64,000 nt of DNA from assembly GCA_016871275.1 (NCBI GenBank), contig VFZG01000003.1, positions 1-64,000 of the forward strand, in the 5' to 3' direction. The notes under the pieces were generated by a model. The model was not told the DNA's origin and did no database searches. It saw nothing but the letters and a program-made list of their open reading frames with translations. Position 1 is the first letter of the stretch; every line of letters begins with the position of its first letter. The DNA is from Acidimicrobiia bacterium (GTDB taxonomy: Bacteria > Acidobacteriota > Vicinamibacteria > Vicinamibacterales > UBA2999). Below, piece by piece: positions 42,885-49,753 of this stretch. The translations under genes and the position numbers were made by a program.

Positions 42885-44141
42885 ATGACGACACGAGCAA
42901 TCAATCCGGCCGGACCGATAGCGCTCGAATCGCGGGCGTTGATTCCGGGGCCTGCCGCGGTCACGGCCATCGCGATCGTGCTGGCGGCGTGCTACCTCAA
43001 CCTCGTCATCAGCTGGCGCCAGGCGGCGCTGTTCCTGGTCGGCGCCGGCGCCGGCGTGGTGCTCTATCACGCGGCATTCGGTTTCACCTCGTCGTGGCGC
43101 GTGTTCATCTCCGATCGCCGAGGCGCAGGCCTGCGGGCGCAAATGCTGATGCTGGCGCTCACCTGCCTCGTCTTCTTCCCGCTGCTCGCGTCGGGATCGA
43201 TCTTCGGGCAACCGGTGCGCGGATCGATCTCGCCGGTCGGCGTCGGCGTCGCCGCCGGCGCGTTCATCTTCGGCGTCGGCATGCAGTTGGGCGGCGGGTG
43301 CGCGTCGGGCACGCTGTTCTCGGTCGGCGGCGGCAGCACACGCATGCTGATCACGCTGTTCTTCTTCATCATCGGCTCGGTGATTGGCACCGCGCACATG
43401 GGGTGGTGGGCGGCACAGCCGGCGTTCGCACCAACATCGATCGTCAACACCTTGGGACCGTGGGTGGCGCTGGGGGCGAGCCTGGCGCTGCTGGGCGGCA
43501 TCGCGTGGTTCACGACGGTCGCGGAAAAGAAGCGTCATGGACGCCTTCTCGGAGGACAGCCTGGCCTGAGCGAGCCGGCGCGCACCGCCGGTGTGCGGCG
43601 ACGAGTCGAAGGGTGGTTGACAGGACCGTGGCCGCTGGTGGCCGGCGCCATCGGACTCGCCGTGGTCAACGTCGCCACGCTCACGATCGGCGGGCGTCCG
43701 TGGGGCGTCACCTCGGCGTTTGCCCTGTGGGGCGCCAAGTGGTTTGCGGCACTTGGTGTCGACGTGGCGTCGTGGTCCTACTGGCAAGCGCCGGCGCAGG
43801 CCACCGCATTGAGGTCGGGCGTGCTGATGGACATCACCTCGGTGATGGACTTCGGCATCATTCTCGGCGCGCTGCTGGCCGCGATTCTCGCCGGCAGGTT
43901 CGCGCCGGTCTGGACGATCTCGGGCCCGTCACTCGCGGCCGCCGTGATCGGCGGCATCCTGCTCGGCTACGGCGCCCGCATCGCTTACGGCTGCAACATC
44001 GGCGCGTATTTCAGCGGCATCGCCTCCGGCAGCCTGCACGGCTGGCTGTGGCTGGTCGCGGCGTTTCTTGGCAACATCGCCGGCACCCGGCTGCGGCCGA
44101 TGTTCGAACTCCCCGTCGAGAAGACGCGAACCGCCTGCTAG
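42885..44141 (+). CDS. YeeE/YedE family (TsuA-like) sulfur-compound transporter
   Basis: 418 residues, about 12 hydrophobic helices in two halves. Each half has the family's cysteine motif: GVGMQLGGGCASG and ARIAYGCNIGAYFSG. In TsuA these conserved cysteines relay thiosulfate across the membrane, so thiosulfate or a related sulfur anion is the likely substrate. Between the halves is a soluble basic linker (EKKRHGRLLGGQPGLSEPARTAGVRRRVEG). Intact length. Coupled to the TonB receptor upstream; immediately followed by the decayed antiporter gene at 44142. Confidence 0.82.
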   Translation: MTTRAINPAGPIALESRALIPGPAAVTAIAIVLAACYLNLVISWRQAALFLVGAGAGVVLYHAAFGFTSSWRVFISDRRGAGLRAQMLMLALTCLVFFPLLASGSIFGQPVRGSISPVGVGVAAGAFIFGVGMQLGGGCASGTLFSVGGGSTRMLITLFFFIIGSVIGTAHMGWWAAQPAFAPTSIVNTLGPWVALGASLALLGGIAWFTTVAEKKRHGRLLGGQPGLSEPARTAGVRRRVEGWLTGPWPLVAGAIGLAVVNVATLTIGGRPWGVTSAFALWGAKWFAALGVDVASWSYWQAPAQATALRSGVLMDITSVMDFGIILGALLAAILAGRFAPVWTISGPSLAAAVIGGILLGYGARIAYGCNIGAYFSGIASGSLHGWLWLVAAFLGNIAGTRLRPMFELPVEKTRTAC

Positions 44142-44463
44142 CACGCTGCTGGGTGTCCTGCTGGCGCTCACCGTCATCACGGTGACCGCGCGAGCCGGCG
44201 GATTCCTCTTCGCCCGGATCAACCAACCGGCCGTGATCGGCGAGGTCATCGGCGGCATCCTGCTCGGGCCGTGGCGACGGAACCGATTGGCATCCACGCC
44301 CTGTTTGGCGCGTTCCTGATTGGCGCAATCCCCGATGAACACCTGCGGCCTCGTGGAGCTGATCGTCCTCAACATCGGCCTCGATCCCGGCGTCCTCACG
44401 CCGCGGCTCTTCACCATGCTGGTGATCATGGCCGTCGTCACGACGATGATGAGGTCGCCAAGC
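44142..44463 (+). pseudogene. Decayed cation:proton antiporter (CPA2/KefB-like)
   Basis: Three pieces of one antiporter remain. Piece 1 (about 44145-44265): TLLGVLLALTVITVTARAGG to QPAVIGEVIGGILLGP, the N-terminal helix. Piece 2 (about 44271-44325): [14 protein letters not shown], normally about 270 residues later, in another frame. Piece 3 (about 44337-44463): [17 protein letters not shown] then [15 protein letters not shown], the C-terminal membrane part, back in the first frame. At least two deletions and frame changes have occurred, so it is not functional. Confidence 0.75.
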
Positions 44464-44475
44464 CTGTCGAAGATC

Positions 44476-44523
44476 GTTCGGACGAGCGTCCGGACGGACG
44501 TTCGGACGAACGTTCGGTAGGTC
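44476..44523. repeat. Four 12-bp tandem repeats
   Basis: Units GTTCGGACGAGC, GTCCGGACGGAC, GTTCGGACGAAC and GTTCGGTAGGTC follow directly on the end of the antiporter relic. They encode repeating V-R-T/S in the relic frame. Each unit is partly self-complementary. Confidence 0.7.
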
Positions 44524-44645
44524 GTTCCACACCGCCGACCGCACGCTCCTGTTCTCGTCGGCGTACGGCACCGGCAGCTGCGCCCTCGAGTTGCGCCTGG
44601 ACGAGGACGGCACGCTCGGCATCGCCAGCCTGTCACCGCAAGGGT
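44524..44645 (+). pseudogene. Possible relic of a PQQ-like/propeller protein
   Basis: In one frame the bases read FHTADRTLLFSSAYGTGSCA then LELRLDEDGTLGIASLSPQG, close in style to propeller blades of PQQ-like proteins (SSAYGTG..LL.L..DG). No start or stop defines a gene and the similarity ends at both sides, so it is listed as a probable fragment only. Confidence 0.3.
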
Positions 44646-44805
44646 TGAAGAGGCCGCCGCGCCGTACGGGCAGACGACACACCCTTCGCGGAAACCGAGG
44701 CCTCCCCTCGAACAAGTCGAATTCCCGGGGATGCTCAAGAGGACTACGATAGGCAGGTCGTGCGGTGTCGGCAGGCTGAGCCGCATGTGTCAAAAGGAGA
44801 AACTG
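44646..44805. other. Remaining intergenic bases before DUF2911 gene
   Basis: No coding signal. The ribosome site AAAAGGAG for the DUF2911 gene ends the stretch. Confidence 0.5.
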
Positions 44806-45354
44806 ATGAAGCGATCAATACTGGCTGTTGCCCTGGCGGCGACCGTACTCACCTTCGGCGTGTCGCTGCAGGCGCAGAAGACCACGCCTATGCACCCTGG
44901 CAAGGCCGGCAGCCCCCACGAGCGCACGGAATGGACGGTTGACGGCGCCAGCGTCGCGATCGAGTACGGGCGTCCCTACCTGAAGGGCCGCACCCCGGGC
45001 AAGGACGTCGACCCGTACGAAGGCCGCGAATGGCGCACCGGCGCCGACGAGGCCACCACCCTGAAGACCGACAAGGCGTTGAAGTTCGGCACGCTGTCGG
45101 TACCGGCGGGCACCTACACGATTTATACGATCCCGACCGGCGGTACCTGGCACTTGATTGTCAGCAAGAAGACCGGCCAGTGGGGCGTGCCGTACCCGAA
45201 GGGTGAGGATCTCGGCCGCGTCCCGATGACCGTGGGCAAGGCGCCGGCCGCGGCCGAGCAGCTCACGATCTCGGTGCAGGACACGCCTGCGGGCGCGACG
45301 CTCCACATCGATTGGGGCACGACGCGCGCCAGCGTTCCCTTCACGATCGGGTAA
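44806..45354 (+). CDS. DUF2911 domain-containing secreted protein
   Basis: 182 residues. AAAGGAG seven bases before ATG 44806 and the signal peptide MKRSILAVALAATVLTFGVSLQAQ decide the start. The DUF2911 core is visible: ASVAIEYGRPYLKGR, WRTGADEATTL, VPAGTYTIYTIPTGGTWHLIV, KTGQWGVPY and LTISVQDTPAGATLHIDWGTTRASVPF. A predicted exported beta-sandwich of unknown function, widespread in Bacteroidota and Acidobacteriota. A hairpin about 40 bases after the stop ends the transcript. Confidence 0.88.
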   Translation: MKRSILAVALAATVLTFGVSLQAQKTTPMHPGKAGSPHERTEWTVDGASVAIEYGRPYLKGRTPGKDVDPYEGREWRTGADEATTLKTDKALKFGTLSVPAGTYTIYTIPTGGTWHLIVSKKTGQWGVPYPKGEDLGRVPMTVGKAPAAAEQLTISVQDTPAGATLHIDWGTTRASVPFTIG

Positions 45355-45392
45355 TCGCTCGACCACCCAACCGTCAGTCCGCAATTACCGAG

Positions 45393-45430
45393 ACCCCTCG
45401 GGATCGATCGCATCTTCGATCCTGAGGAGT
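45393..45430. terminator. Hairpin after DUF2911 gene
   Basis: Arms 45393-45407 (ACCCCTCGGGATCGA) and 45416-45430 pair over 15 positions with two G-U pairs and an 8-base loop. No T-tract. Confidence 0.5.
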
Positions 45431-45510
45431 CCCGGTGTCACTTCGTATTCACGCTCCTTCAGCTGGGCGTGCTGACATAACCTTGCTACCTCTCTCTGGA
45501 GGTTCCAGCT

Positions 45511-46086
45511 ATGCGGCGACTGTTACCGCTGTGCCTGGCAGGCACGTTGTTGTTGGGGGGCGTCGCCGGTTCGAGTACCGTCGTTGCTCCCACGTTCGAT
45601 GCGCTGGTCACGCGCGCAGGATCGATTTTCGTCGGCGAGGTCATGGACGTCCGCGGCCAATGGCGCAACACCCGCGAGGGCCGCGCGATCTTCACCGTCG
45701 TGACCTTCCGGGTCTTTGATGTCTGGAAGGGCAACCTCGGAGCGGTGACGCAGCTCGAGTTCCTCGGCGGCGCGGTTGGCGACGACGAGCTGGTGATTGC
45801 CGGCATGCCGAAGTTCGTGGTCGGCCAGCGCGACGTCCTCTTCACCACCTCTGAAGTGCGGGTCATCAGCCCGCTGGTCGGCTTCATGCACGGCCGCATG
45901 CGGGTCGAGCGCGATATCTCCGGTGTCGATCGGGTTCGCACGTTCGACGGCCGGCCGCTCGTCAACCCGGCGGAGCTCGGCCCGGCGCGCGCGGCCGGGG
46001 GGCCGACTGGCGTGATCACGCCGATGCGCCTCTCGGAATTCGGCGCCGCCGTGCGTGCGCACATGAACGCGGCGAGGCAGCGATGA
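45511..46086 (+). CDS. Secreted protein of unknown function, paired with matrixin
   Basis: 191 residues from ATG 45511 with TGGAGG nine bases before it. Signal peptide MRRLLPLCLAGTLLLGGVAG. The mature part begins FDALVTRAGSIFVGEVMDVRGQW and continues as a small beta domain (IFTVVTFRVFDVWKGNLGAVTQLEFLGG in two parts, FVVGQRDVLFTT), a pattern seen in exported proteins found next to secreted metalloproteases. Its stop overlaps the matrixin start by four bases, so the two are made in fixed proportion; it could be an inhibitor, chaperone or partner of the protease. That role is inference. Confidence 0.7.
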   Translation: MRRLLPLCLAGTLLLGGVAGSSTVVAPTFDALVTRAGSIFVGEVMDVRGQWRNTREGRAIFTVVTFRVFDVWKGNLGAVTQLEFLGGAVGDDELVIAGMPKFVVGQRDVLFTTSEVRVISPLVGFMHGRMRVERDISGVDRVRTFDGRPLVNPAELGPARAAGGPTGVITPMRLSEFGAAVRAHMNAARQR

Positions 46087-47204
46087 GCCTCCGCCAGACG
46101 CTCGCGCGCATCGCCGCCGCCGCCGCATTCGTGATGTTCGTGTCACTCGAGCAGCCCGGCGGCTATGCGACCTTCCCGGACCAGTGGCCCAACGGCACAA
46201 CCGTCACGATGCACATGCAGCTGGGCGGCGGATCGGGCACGTTGATTGACGGCTCGACCAGCTGGAACCAGGCGGCCACCACCGCGCTGTCGACGTGGAA
46301 CAATCACATCGACCTGGTGAAGTTCGGCGCCGTGCAGGACTCGACCTCGCCGATCGGCGATCGCAACGGCGTCAATAACGTGGTGTTCGACAGCACCATC
46401 TTCGGCGAAGCGTTCCCGTCAGACACCGTGGCTCTGGCCAACTGGTGGATCTCCCGCGGCACGCTGGTGGAGGCCAACATCACCTTCAATACCGCATTCT
46501 CATGGAACTCGTATCGGGGCCCGCTGCGCCGCTCCGGCGGCCGGACGGTCTACGACATCGTCAGGGTGACGCTGCACGAGGCCGGACACGTGCTCGGGTT
46601 GGATCATCCGGACGAGAACCGGCAGTCGGTGTCGGCGCTCATGAACTCCACCATCTCCGACCTCGACGCGCTGACCGCGGACGACATTGCCGGCGGCCGC
46701 GCGCTCTATGGCGGCGGCGTGGCGTCGAACATCACCTTCCCGCCGCGCAACGAGCCGAACGATTTCTTCAACCAGTTGATCGCCCTGTACCGCGATCGGC
46801 TGGGCGAGGGGCAGGTCACCACCTACGTCGATCCGGAAGGCGCCGTGGTGTGGCTGTCGGAGTACGCGCGCTACCGGGTCGGGCTGTGCGACCACGCCAC
46901 GGCGCAGACGCGCGTGTTCTCGCAAATCGACAACACCGGCACGTATGGCGTGTGCGCGCTCACGCCCGCGGGAACAATCCCGTTCCCGCCACGTGATGAA
47001 GGACTGCAATTCATGCTCGCACTGGATGCCAAGTATCGCGACGACCTGCGCCGCACGGCGACGACGTCCTTTGTGAACAATGAAGGCGCGGTCGTGTGGG
47101 TGCTCGAGTACTTCAGGTACCGCTTGAACCGCTGCAACCACGCGGACGCAACGACGCGCGTGTTCCAGCAGATTCTCGGCCAGGGCATTCAGCCGACGTG
47201 CTAG
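46083..47204 (+). CDS. Secreted matrixin-type metzincin metalloprotease
   Basis: 373 residues. A hydrophobic N-terminus (about 10-21, AAAAAFVMFVSL) suggests export. The protease domain (about 25-225) has the metzincin zinc motif HEAGHVLGLDH with His165, Glu166, His169 and His175, followed by a Met-turn (SALMNST). The C-terminal 140 residues are two tandem copies of an unnamed 70-residue unit, each with PPR-E, YRD-L, EGAVVW, EY-RYR and TRVF-QI. ATGA overlap with the upstream secreted protein. Its TAG shares CTAG with the convergent MocA-like gene. Confidence 0.85.
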   Translation: MSLRQTLARIAAAAAFVMFVSLEQPGGYATFPDQWPNGTTVTMHMQLGGGSGTLIDGSTSWNQAATTALSTWNNHIDLVKFGAVQDSTSPIGDRNGVNNVVFDSTIFGEAFPSDTVALANWWISRGTLVEANITFNTAFSWNSYRGPLRRSGGRTVYDIVRVTLHEAGHVLGLDHPDENRQSVSALMNSTISDLDALTADDIAGGRALYGGGVASNITFPPRNEPNDFFNQLIALYRDRLGEGQVTTYVDPEGAVVWLSEYARYRVGLCDHATAQTRVFSQIDNTGTYGVCALTPAGTIPFPPRDEGLQFMLALDAKYRDDLRRTATTSFVNNEGAVVWVLEYFRYRLNRCNHADATTRVFQQILGQGIQPTC

Positions 47205-47800
47205 CCCCGGCCAATCAGCCGCTGATAATCCGCCGGCGTGTCGATATCCTCGAACGCGCCGGCGTCACTCACCTCGACGTTCAGCACGTGGTCCCGGTGC
47301 GTGGCGAACACGGCCTTCGCGCCCACGCCCGGGTCGGCCGTGCGCAGGTCGCCAAACACCGCTGCATCGAAGATCACCGGGTGACCGTGCCGGTCGCGAT
47401 CGACCGGCCGCACGATGGGCGCCCGCGTGCGGCGCCACGCCTCGATCAGCGCCGCGACCGTCGACGGGGCGACGAGCGGCACGTCAACCGGCGTCACAAT
47501 CACCGCTTCGAGCCGCGGATCATCCACGGCGCGCAACCCGGCGAGCAGCGACGACAACTGCCCCTGTGCCCACCCCGGATGCTCAATCAGCCGGGCGCGC
47601 GGCTCGTGCGGCATGGCGGCACGCACGGCGTCGACGTGCGCGCCGGCCACCACCACGACGCCGCCCGTCGTGCCACCTTCCACGAGCGTCTTGATCACCC
47701 GCCCGACTACGGTTTCGCCCGTTCGATCGAGCGGCAGAGCGGCCTTGGCGCGACCCATCCGTGACGAGGCGCCGGCCGCCAGGACTATGCCCGAGACCAT
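47201..47800 (-). CDS. MocA/MobA-like nucleotidyltransferase
   Basis: 199-residue NTP transferase. N-terminal signature GIVLAAGASSRMGRAKAALPL binds nucleotide; later GWAQGQLSSLLAGL, VTPVDVPLVAP and HPVIFDAAVF are those of MocA (molybdenum cofactor cytidylyltransferase) and related enzymes. It would attach CMP to molybdopterin for xanthine-dehydrogenase-type enzymes, but no such enzyme or XdhC is adjacent, so other nucleotidyl transfers are possible. moaE and moaD elsewhere in the window support a Moco pathway. Convergent with the matrixin gene, stop codons overlapping. Confidence 0.78.
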   Translation of the reverse strand: MVSGIVLAAGASSRMGRAKAALPLDRTGETVVGRVIKTLVEGGTTGGVVVVAGAHVDAVRAAMPHEPRARLIEHPGWAQGQLSSLLAGLRAVDDPRLEAVIVTPVDVPLVAPSTVAALIEAWRRTRAPIVRPVDRDRHGHPVIFDAAVFGDLRTADPGVGAKAVFATHRDHVLNVEVSDAGAFEDIDTPADYQRLIGRG

Positions 47801-47880
47801 GTGATTTGCGCCTGAAATCGTCGATTCATCGTATCAACGGAACGCCCAGTGTAAACGCCCGCAGTGCCGGGTTGGTATGC

Positions 47881-47910
47881 TTGACTTCCCTTTGTTGACC
47901 TGCCTACACT
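47881..47910 (+). promoter_or_regulatory. Promoter of cold-shock gene
   Basis: -35 TTGACT at 47881-47886 and -10 TACACT at 47905-47910 with 18 bases between. Transcription would start near 47917, giving a leader of about 70 bases. Confidence 0.55.
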
Positions 47911-47929
47911 GGCCGCGTTTTCCGCGGCC
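47911..47929 (+). promoter_or_regulatory. Hairpin at the 5' end of the csp leader
   Basis: GGCCGCG/CGCGGCC stem with a TTTTC loop, at or just upstream of the predicted transcription start. It may affect initiation, mRNA stability or temperature response. Confidence 0.4.
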
Positions 47930-47989
47930 CTAACGCTTCCAGTCCAGACGGCGGCTCCTTCGGGTCTCGGGGACATCGGAGGATAGGTT

Positions 47990-48196
47990 ATGCCGACCGG
48001 TACTATCGCACGGCTCCTCATCGACAAGGGCTTCGGATTCATTCGTGATGAGTCCGGCCTGGAGCACTTCTTTCATCGCAGCGCGGTGCGCGGTGCGGTG
48101 TTCGAGCTGCTTCGGGAAGGCCAGCGCGTCGAATTTGCGATCGAGGAATCCCAGAAGGGTCCTCGTGCAGGAGACGTTCGACTGATTGAAGGGTAA
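47990..48196 (+). CDS. Cold-shock-domain protein (CspA family)
   Basis: 68 residues, one cold-shock OB domain. RNP1 KGFGFIRD (about 13-20) and RNP2-like HFFHRSAV (about 26-33) are present, followed by VEFAIEESQKGPRAGDVRLIEG. Binds single-stranded nucleic acid and opens RNA structures. GGAGG lies eight bases before the ATG. Start of the chain MPTGTIARLL differs from the usual MxxGTVKWFN, placing it with divergent CSD proteins. The transcript probably ends at the hairpin 48245-48268. Confidence 0.9.
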   Translation: MPTGTIARLLIDKGFGFIRDESGLEHFFHRSAVRGAVFELLREGQRVEFAIEESQKGPRAGDVRLIEG

Positions 48197-48244
48197 GTCT
48201 TGCAAGCCACGTTTTGAAATCTGAACTTCCTTTCGCTTCCTCTG

Positions 48245-48268
48245 TCCGGCCCTGGCTGTGGGGCCGGA
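48245..48268 (+). terminator. Perfect 8-bp hairpin after csp
   Basis: TCCGGCCC/GGGCCGGA with an 8-base loop, 49 bases after the csp stop, preceded by a pyrimidine-rich run. It covers the GTG at 48258, arguing that the next gene starts later. Confidence 0.55.
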
Positions 48269-48281
48269 TGCTCGTCACTGC

Positions 48282-48902
48282 TTGAAACGCGTCCTGATTC
48301 GCGCCGCGCTCGTCGCGGCGCCGCTGCTCCTGCTCGCCGGCCTCGGAACTTCGAGGCTCGGCCGGTGGCTCGTGGTCGAGGATCCGCTGCAGAAGTCGGA
48401 CGCGATTGTCGTGCTCGGCGGCACCATGTACGAGCGGCCGCTCGAGGCGATCGATCTCTACAACGCCGGCTGGGCGCCGCGCATCTACCTGGTTGGCGAG
48501 GTCGCCGACTGGGGTGAAGCGGAACTGGCGCGGCGCGGCGTGGATTATCTGCAGATCATCGATCTGCAGATCGCTACGCTCGTGAAGCTCGGTGTGCCGA
48601 GGGACGCGATTCGCGCGATCAACCCGTCAGGCAGCACCGCCGAGGAAGCCCTCAACGTCCGCAGACTGGTGGCGCAGGAACGGTTTTCACGGATCATCGT
48701 GGTGACCTCGCTGCAGCATACGCGGCGGGCACGACTGGTGATGAACCGGAGGATCCGGGACGCCGGCGCCGAGGTCGTCATCCGCGCCAGCAGGTACGAT
48801 CGCTCCAACGTCCGGCAATGGTGGCGGGACCGCAGCACGCTGCGCTTCACACTGTTCGAAACGCAACGGCTGCTTGCCTATTGGATAGGGGCAGTGGATT
48901 AG
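48282..48902 (+). CDS. YdcF/SanA-like DUF218 membrane-anchored protein
   Basis: About 206 residues from TTG 48282 (the open frame begins at 48258, within the terminator hairpin). An N-terminal membrane helix (VLIRAALVAAPLLLLAGLG) anchors a DUF218 domain: SDAIVVLGGTMYERPLEAIDLYNAG, RIYLVGE, GVPRDAIRAI with SGSTAEEALNVRRL, and VVTSLQHTRRARLV. Family members (YdcF, SanA, ElyC) act in envelope maintenance; the biochemical activity is not settled. Intact length. It converges on the tRNA-Sec gene (20-base gap). Confidence 0.82.
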   Translation: MKRVLIRAALVAAPLLLLAGLGTSRLGRWLVVEDPLQKSDAIVVLGGTMYERPLEAIDLYNAGWAPRIYLVGEVADWGEAELARRGVDYLQIIDLQIATLVKLGVPRDAIRAINPSGSTAEEALNVRRLVAQERFSRIIVVTSLQHTRRARLVMNRRIRDAGAEVVIRASRYDRSNVRQWWRDRSTLRFTLFETQRLLAYWIGAVD

Positions 48903-48922
48903 GAGGGGGGAGCGACGCGAGG

Positions 48923-49018
48923 TGGCGGAAGCGCCTGGGAGTCGAACCCAGCCTGCCCCGCAAGGAGGCAGCGACCGATTTTGAAGACCGGGGGGGCCAC
49001 CGGGCCCCGTTCACTTCC
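48923..49018 (-). tRNA. selC: tRNA-Sec (selenocysteine, anticodon TCA)
   Basis: 96 nt with encoded CCA. Acceptor GGAAGTG/CGCTTCC (plus one mismatch as eighth pair), a long D stem GGGGCC/GGCCCC closed by CGGT, anticodon stem CCGGT/ATCGG with loop CTTCAAA reading TCA, an extended variable arm, and T arm CTGGG/CCCAG with TTCGACT. The 6-bp D stem with a 4-base loop and the long variable arm are specific to selenocysteine tRNA and exclude serine or a suppressor. Confidence 0.93.
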
Positions 49019-49063
49019 GTTCGGCAGCCGTACGCCCCCACGCCTGCCAGCCTGCACCGTGCA

Positions 49064-49753
49064 TCATATCAACAGGTCGATCACCGCCTGTGTGTCCGAC
49101 AGGTCCTGCAACACGTCGTCGGCGCCGAATCCCCGCAGCTGCTCTACCGTGAATCCGCCCGTCGCCACCGCCAGGCTCCGTGCCCCTGCCACCCTGGCGC
49201 ATTCGATGTCGTGCGGCGTGTCGCCGATCACGATGATGCGCTCGACGGCCGCGGGCGGAATGTCGTAGGTTGCCGCTCTCCGGCACGCGATCGGCACCAG
49301 GGCGTTTCGATCGGCCGCATCCTCGCTGAACGCGCCCCACTCGAAGAAACCGCCGATCTCGAAATGCCGGAGCTTGATCTCGGCCGCTTCGCGGAAGTTG
49401 CCGGTCAACAGCGCGAGGTGAAGATGATGGTGATCGTCGAGCGCTTCAAGCAGCTCGCGCGCGCCCGGCATCAGGCCCTTGTGGCCGGTACCCGGATGCT
49501 GAATCTCCTCCTCGAGAATCGGAATGTAGTTCTCGCGGAACCGATGATGGCTGTCGGCGGTGTCCGGCAGGCCCGCGGCCATCAGCGCCTTGGATACCAG
49601 GTATGAGTCGGTGCGGCCGCCGAAATGCTCGCCGGCAAACGCGTCGTGGACGCCGAACGTGTGCTCGAACGCGCGAGTCATCGCGCGGAGGCCGGCCCGG
49701 CCGCTCAGCAGCAGCGTGCCGTCGATATCGAACAGGATCAGCGCTGGTTTCAT
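49064..49753 (-). CDS. HAD superfamily hydrolase
   Basis: 229 residues from ATG 49753. HAD motif I FDIDGTLL (about 8-15), motif II ALLTGNF, and motif IV VIGDTPHDIECARVAGA. A cap inserted after motif I (RAMTRAFEHTFG..) makes it a C1-cap phosphatase of the phosphoglycolate phosphatase/beta-phosphoglucomutase sort. The substrate is not determinable. The ATG overlaps the stop of the degenerate ABC ATPase (49750-49753), and tRNA-Sec lies 45 bases downstream on the same strand, so the tRNA may share the transcript. Confidence 0.85.
   Translation of the reverse strand: MKPALILFDIDGTLLLSGRAGLRAMTRAFEHTFGVHDAFAGEHFGGRTDSYLVSKALMAAGLPDTADSHHRFRENYIPILEEEIQHPGTGHKGLMPGARELLEALDDHHHLHLALLTGNFREAAEIKLRHFEIGGFFEWGAFSEDAADRNALVPIACRRAATYDIPPAAVERIIVIGDTPHDIECARVAGARSLAVATGGFTVEQLRGFGADDVLQDLSDTQAVIDLLI

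Noticed and set aside
43596-43615. Third copy of the 47-bp repeat in the YeeE-type gene
   Set aside because: Only about 15 bases (GACGAGTCGAAGGGT) resemble the usual end of such elements; too short to claim.
41760-43787. 675-codon minus-strand open frame opposite the TonB receptor and transporter
   Set aside because: Spans two well-supported plus-strand genes and their junction; low-complexity Arg/Asp-rich translation.
48258-48281. GTG 48258 as start of the YdcF-like protein
   Set aside because: It lies inside the csp terminator hairpin; TTG 48282 begins the membrane helix.
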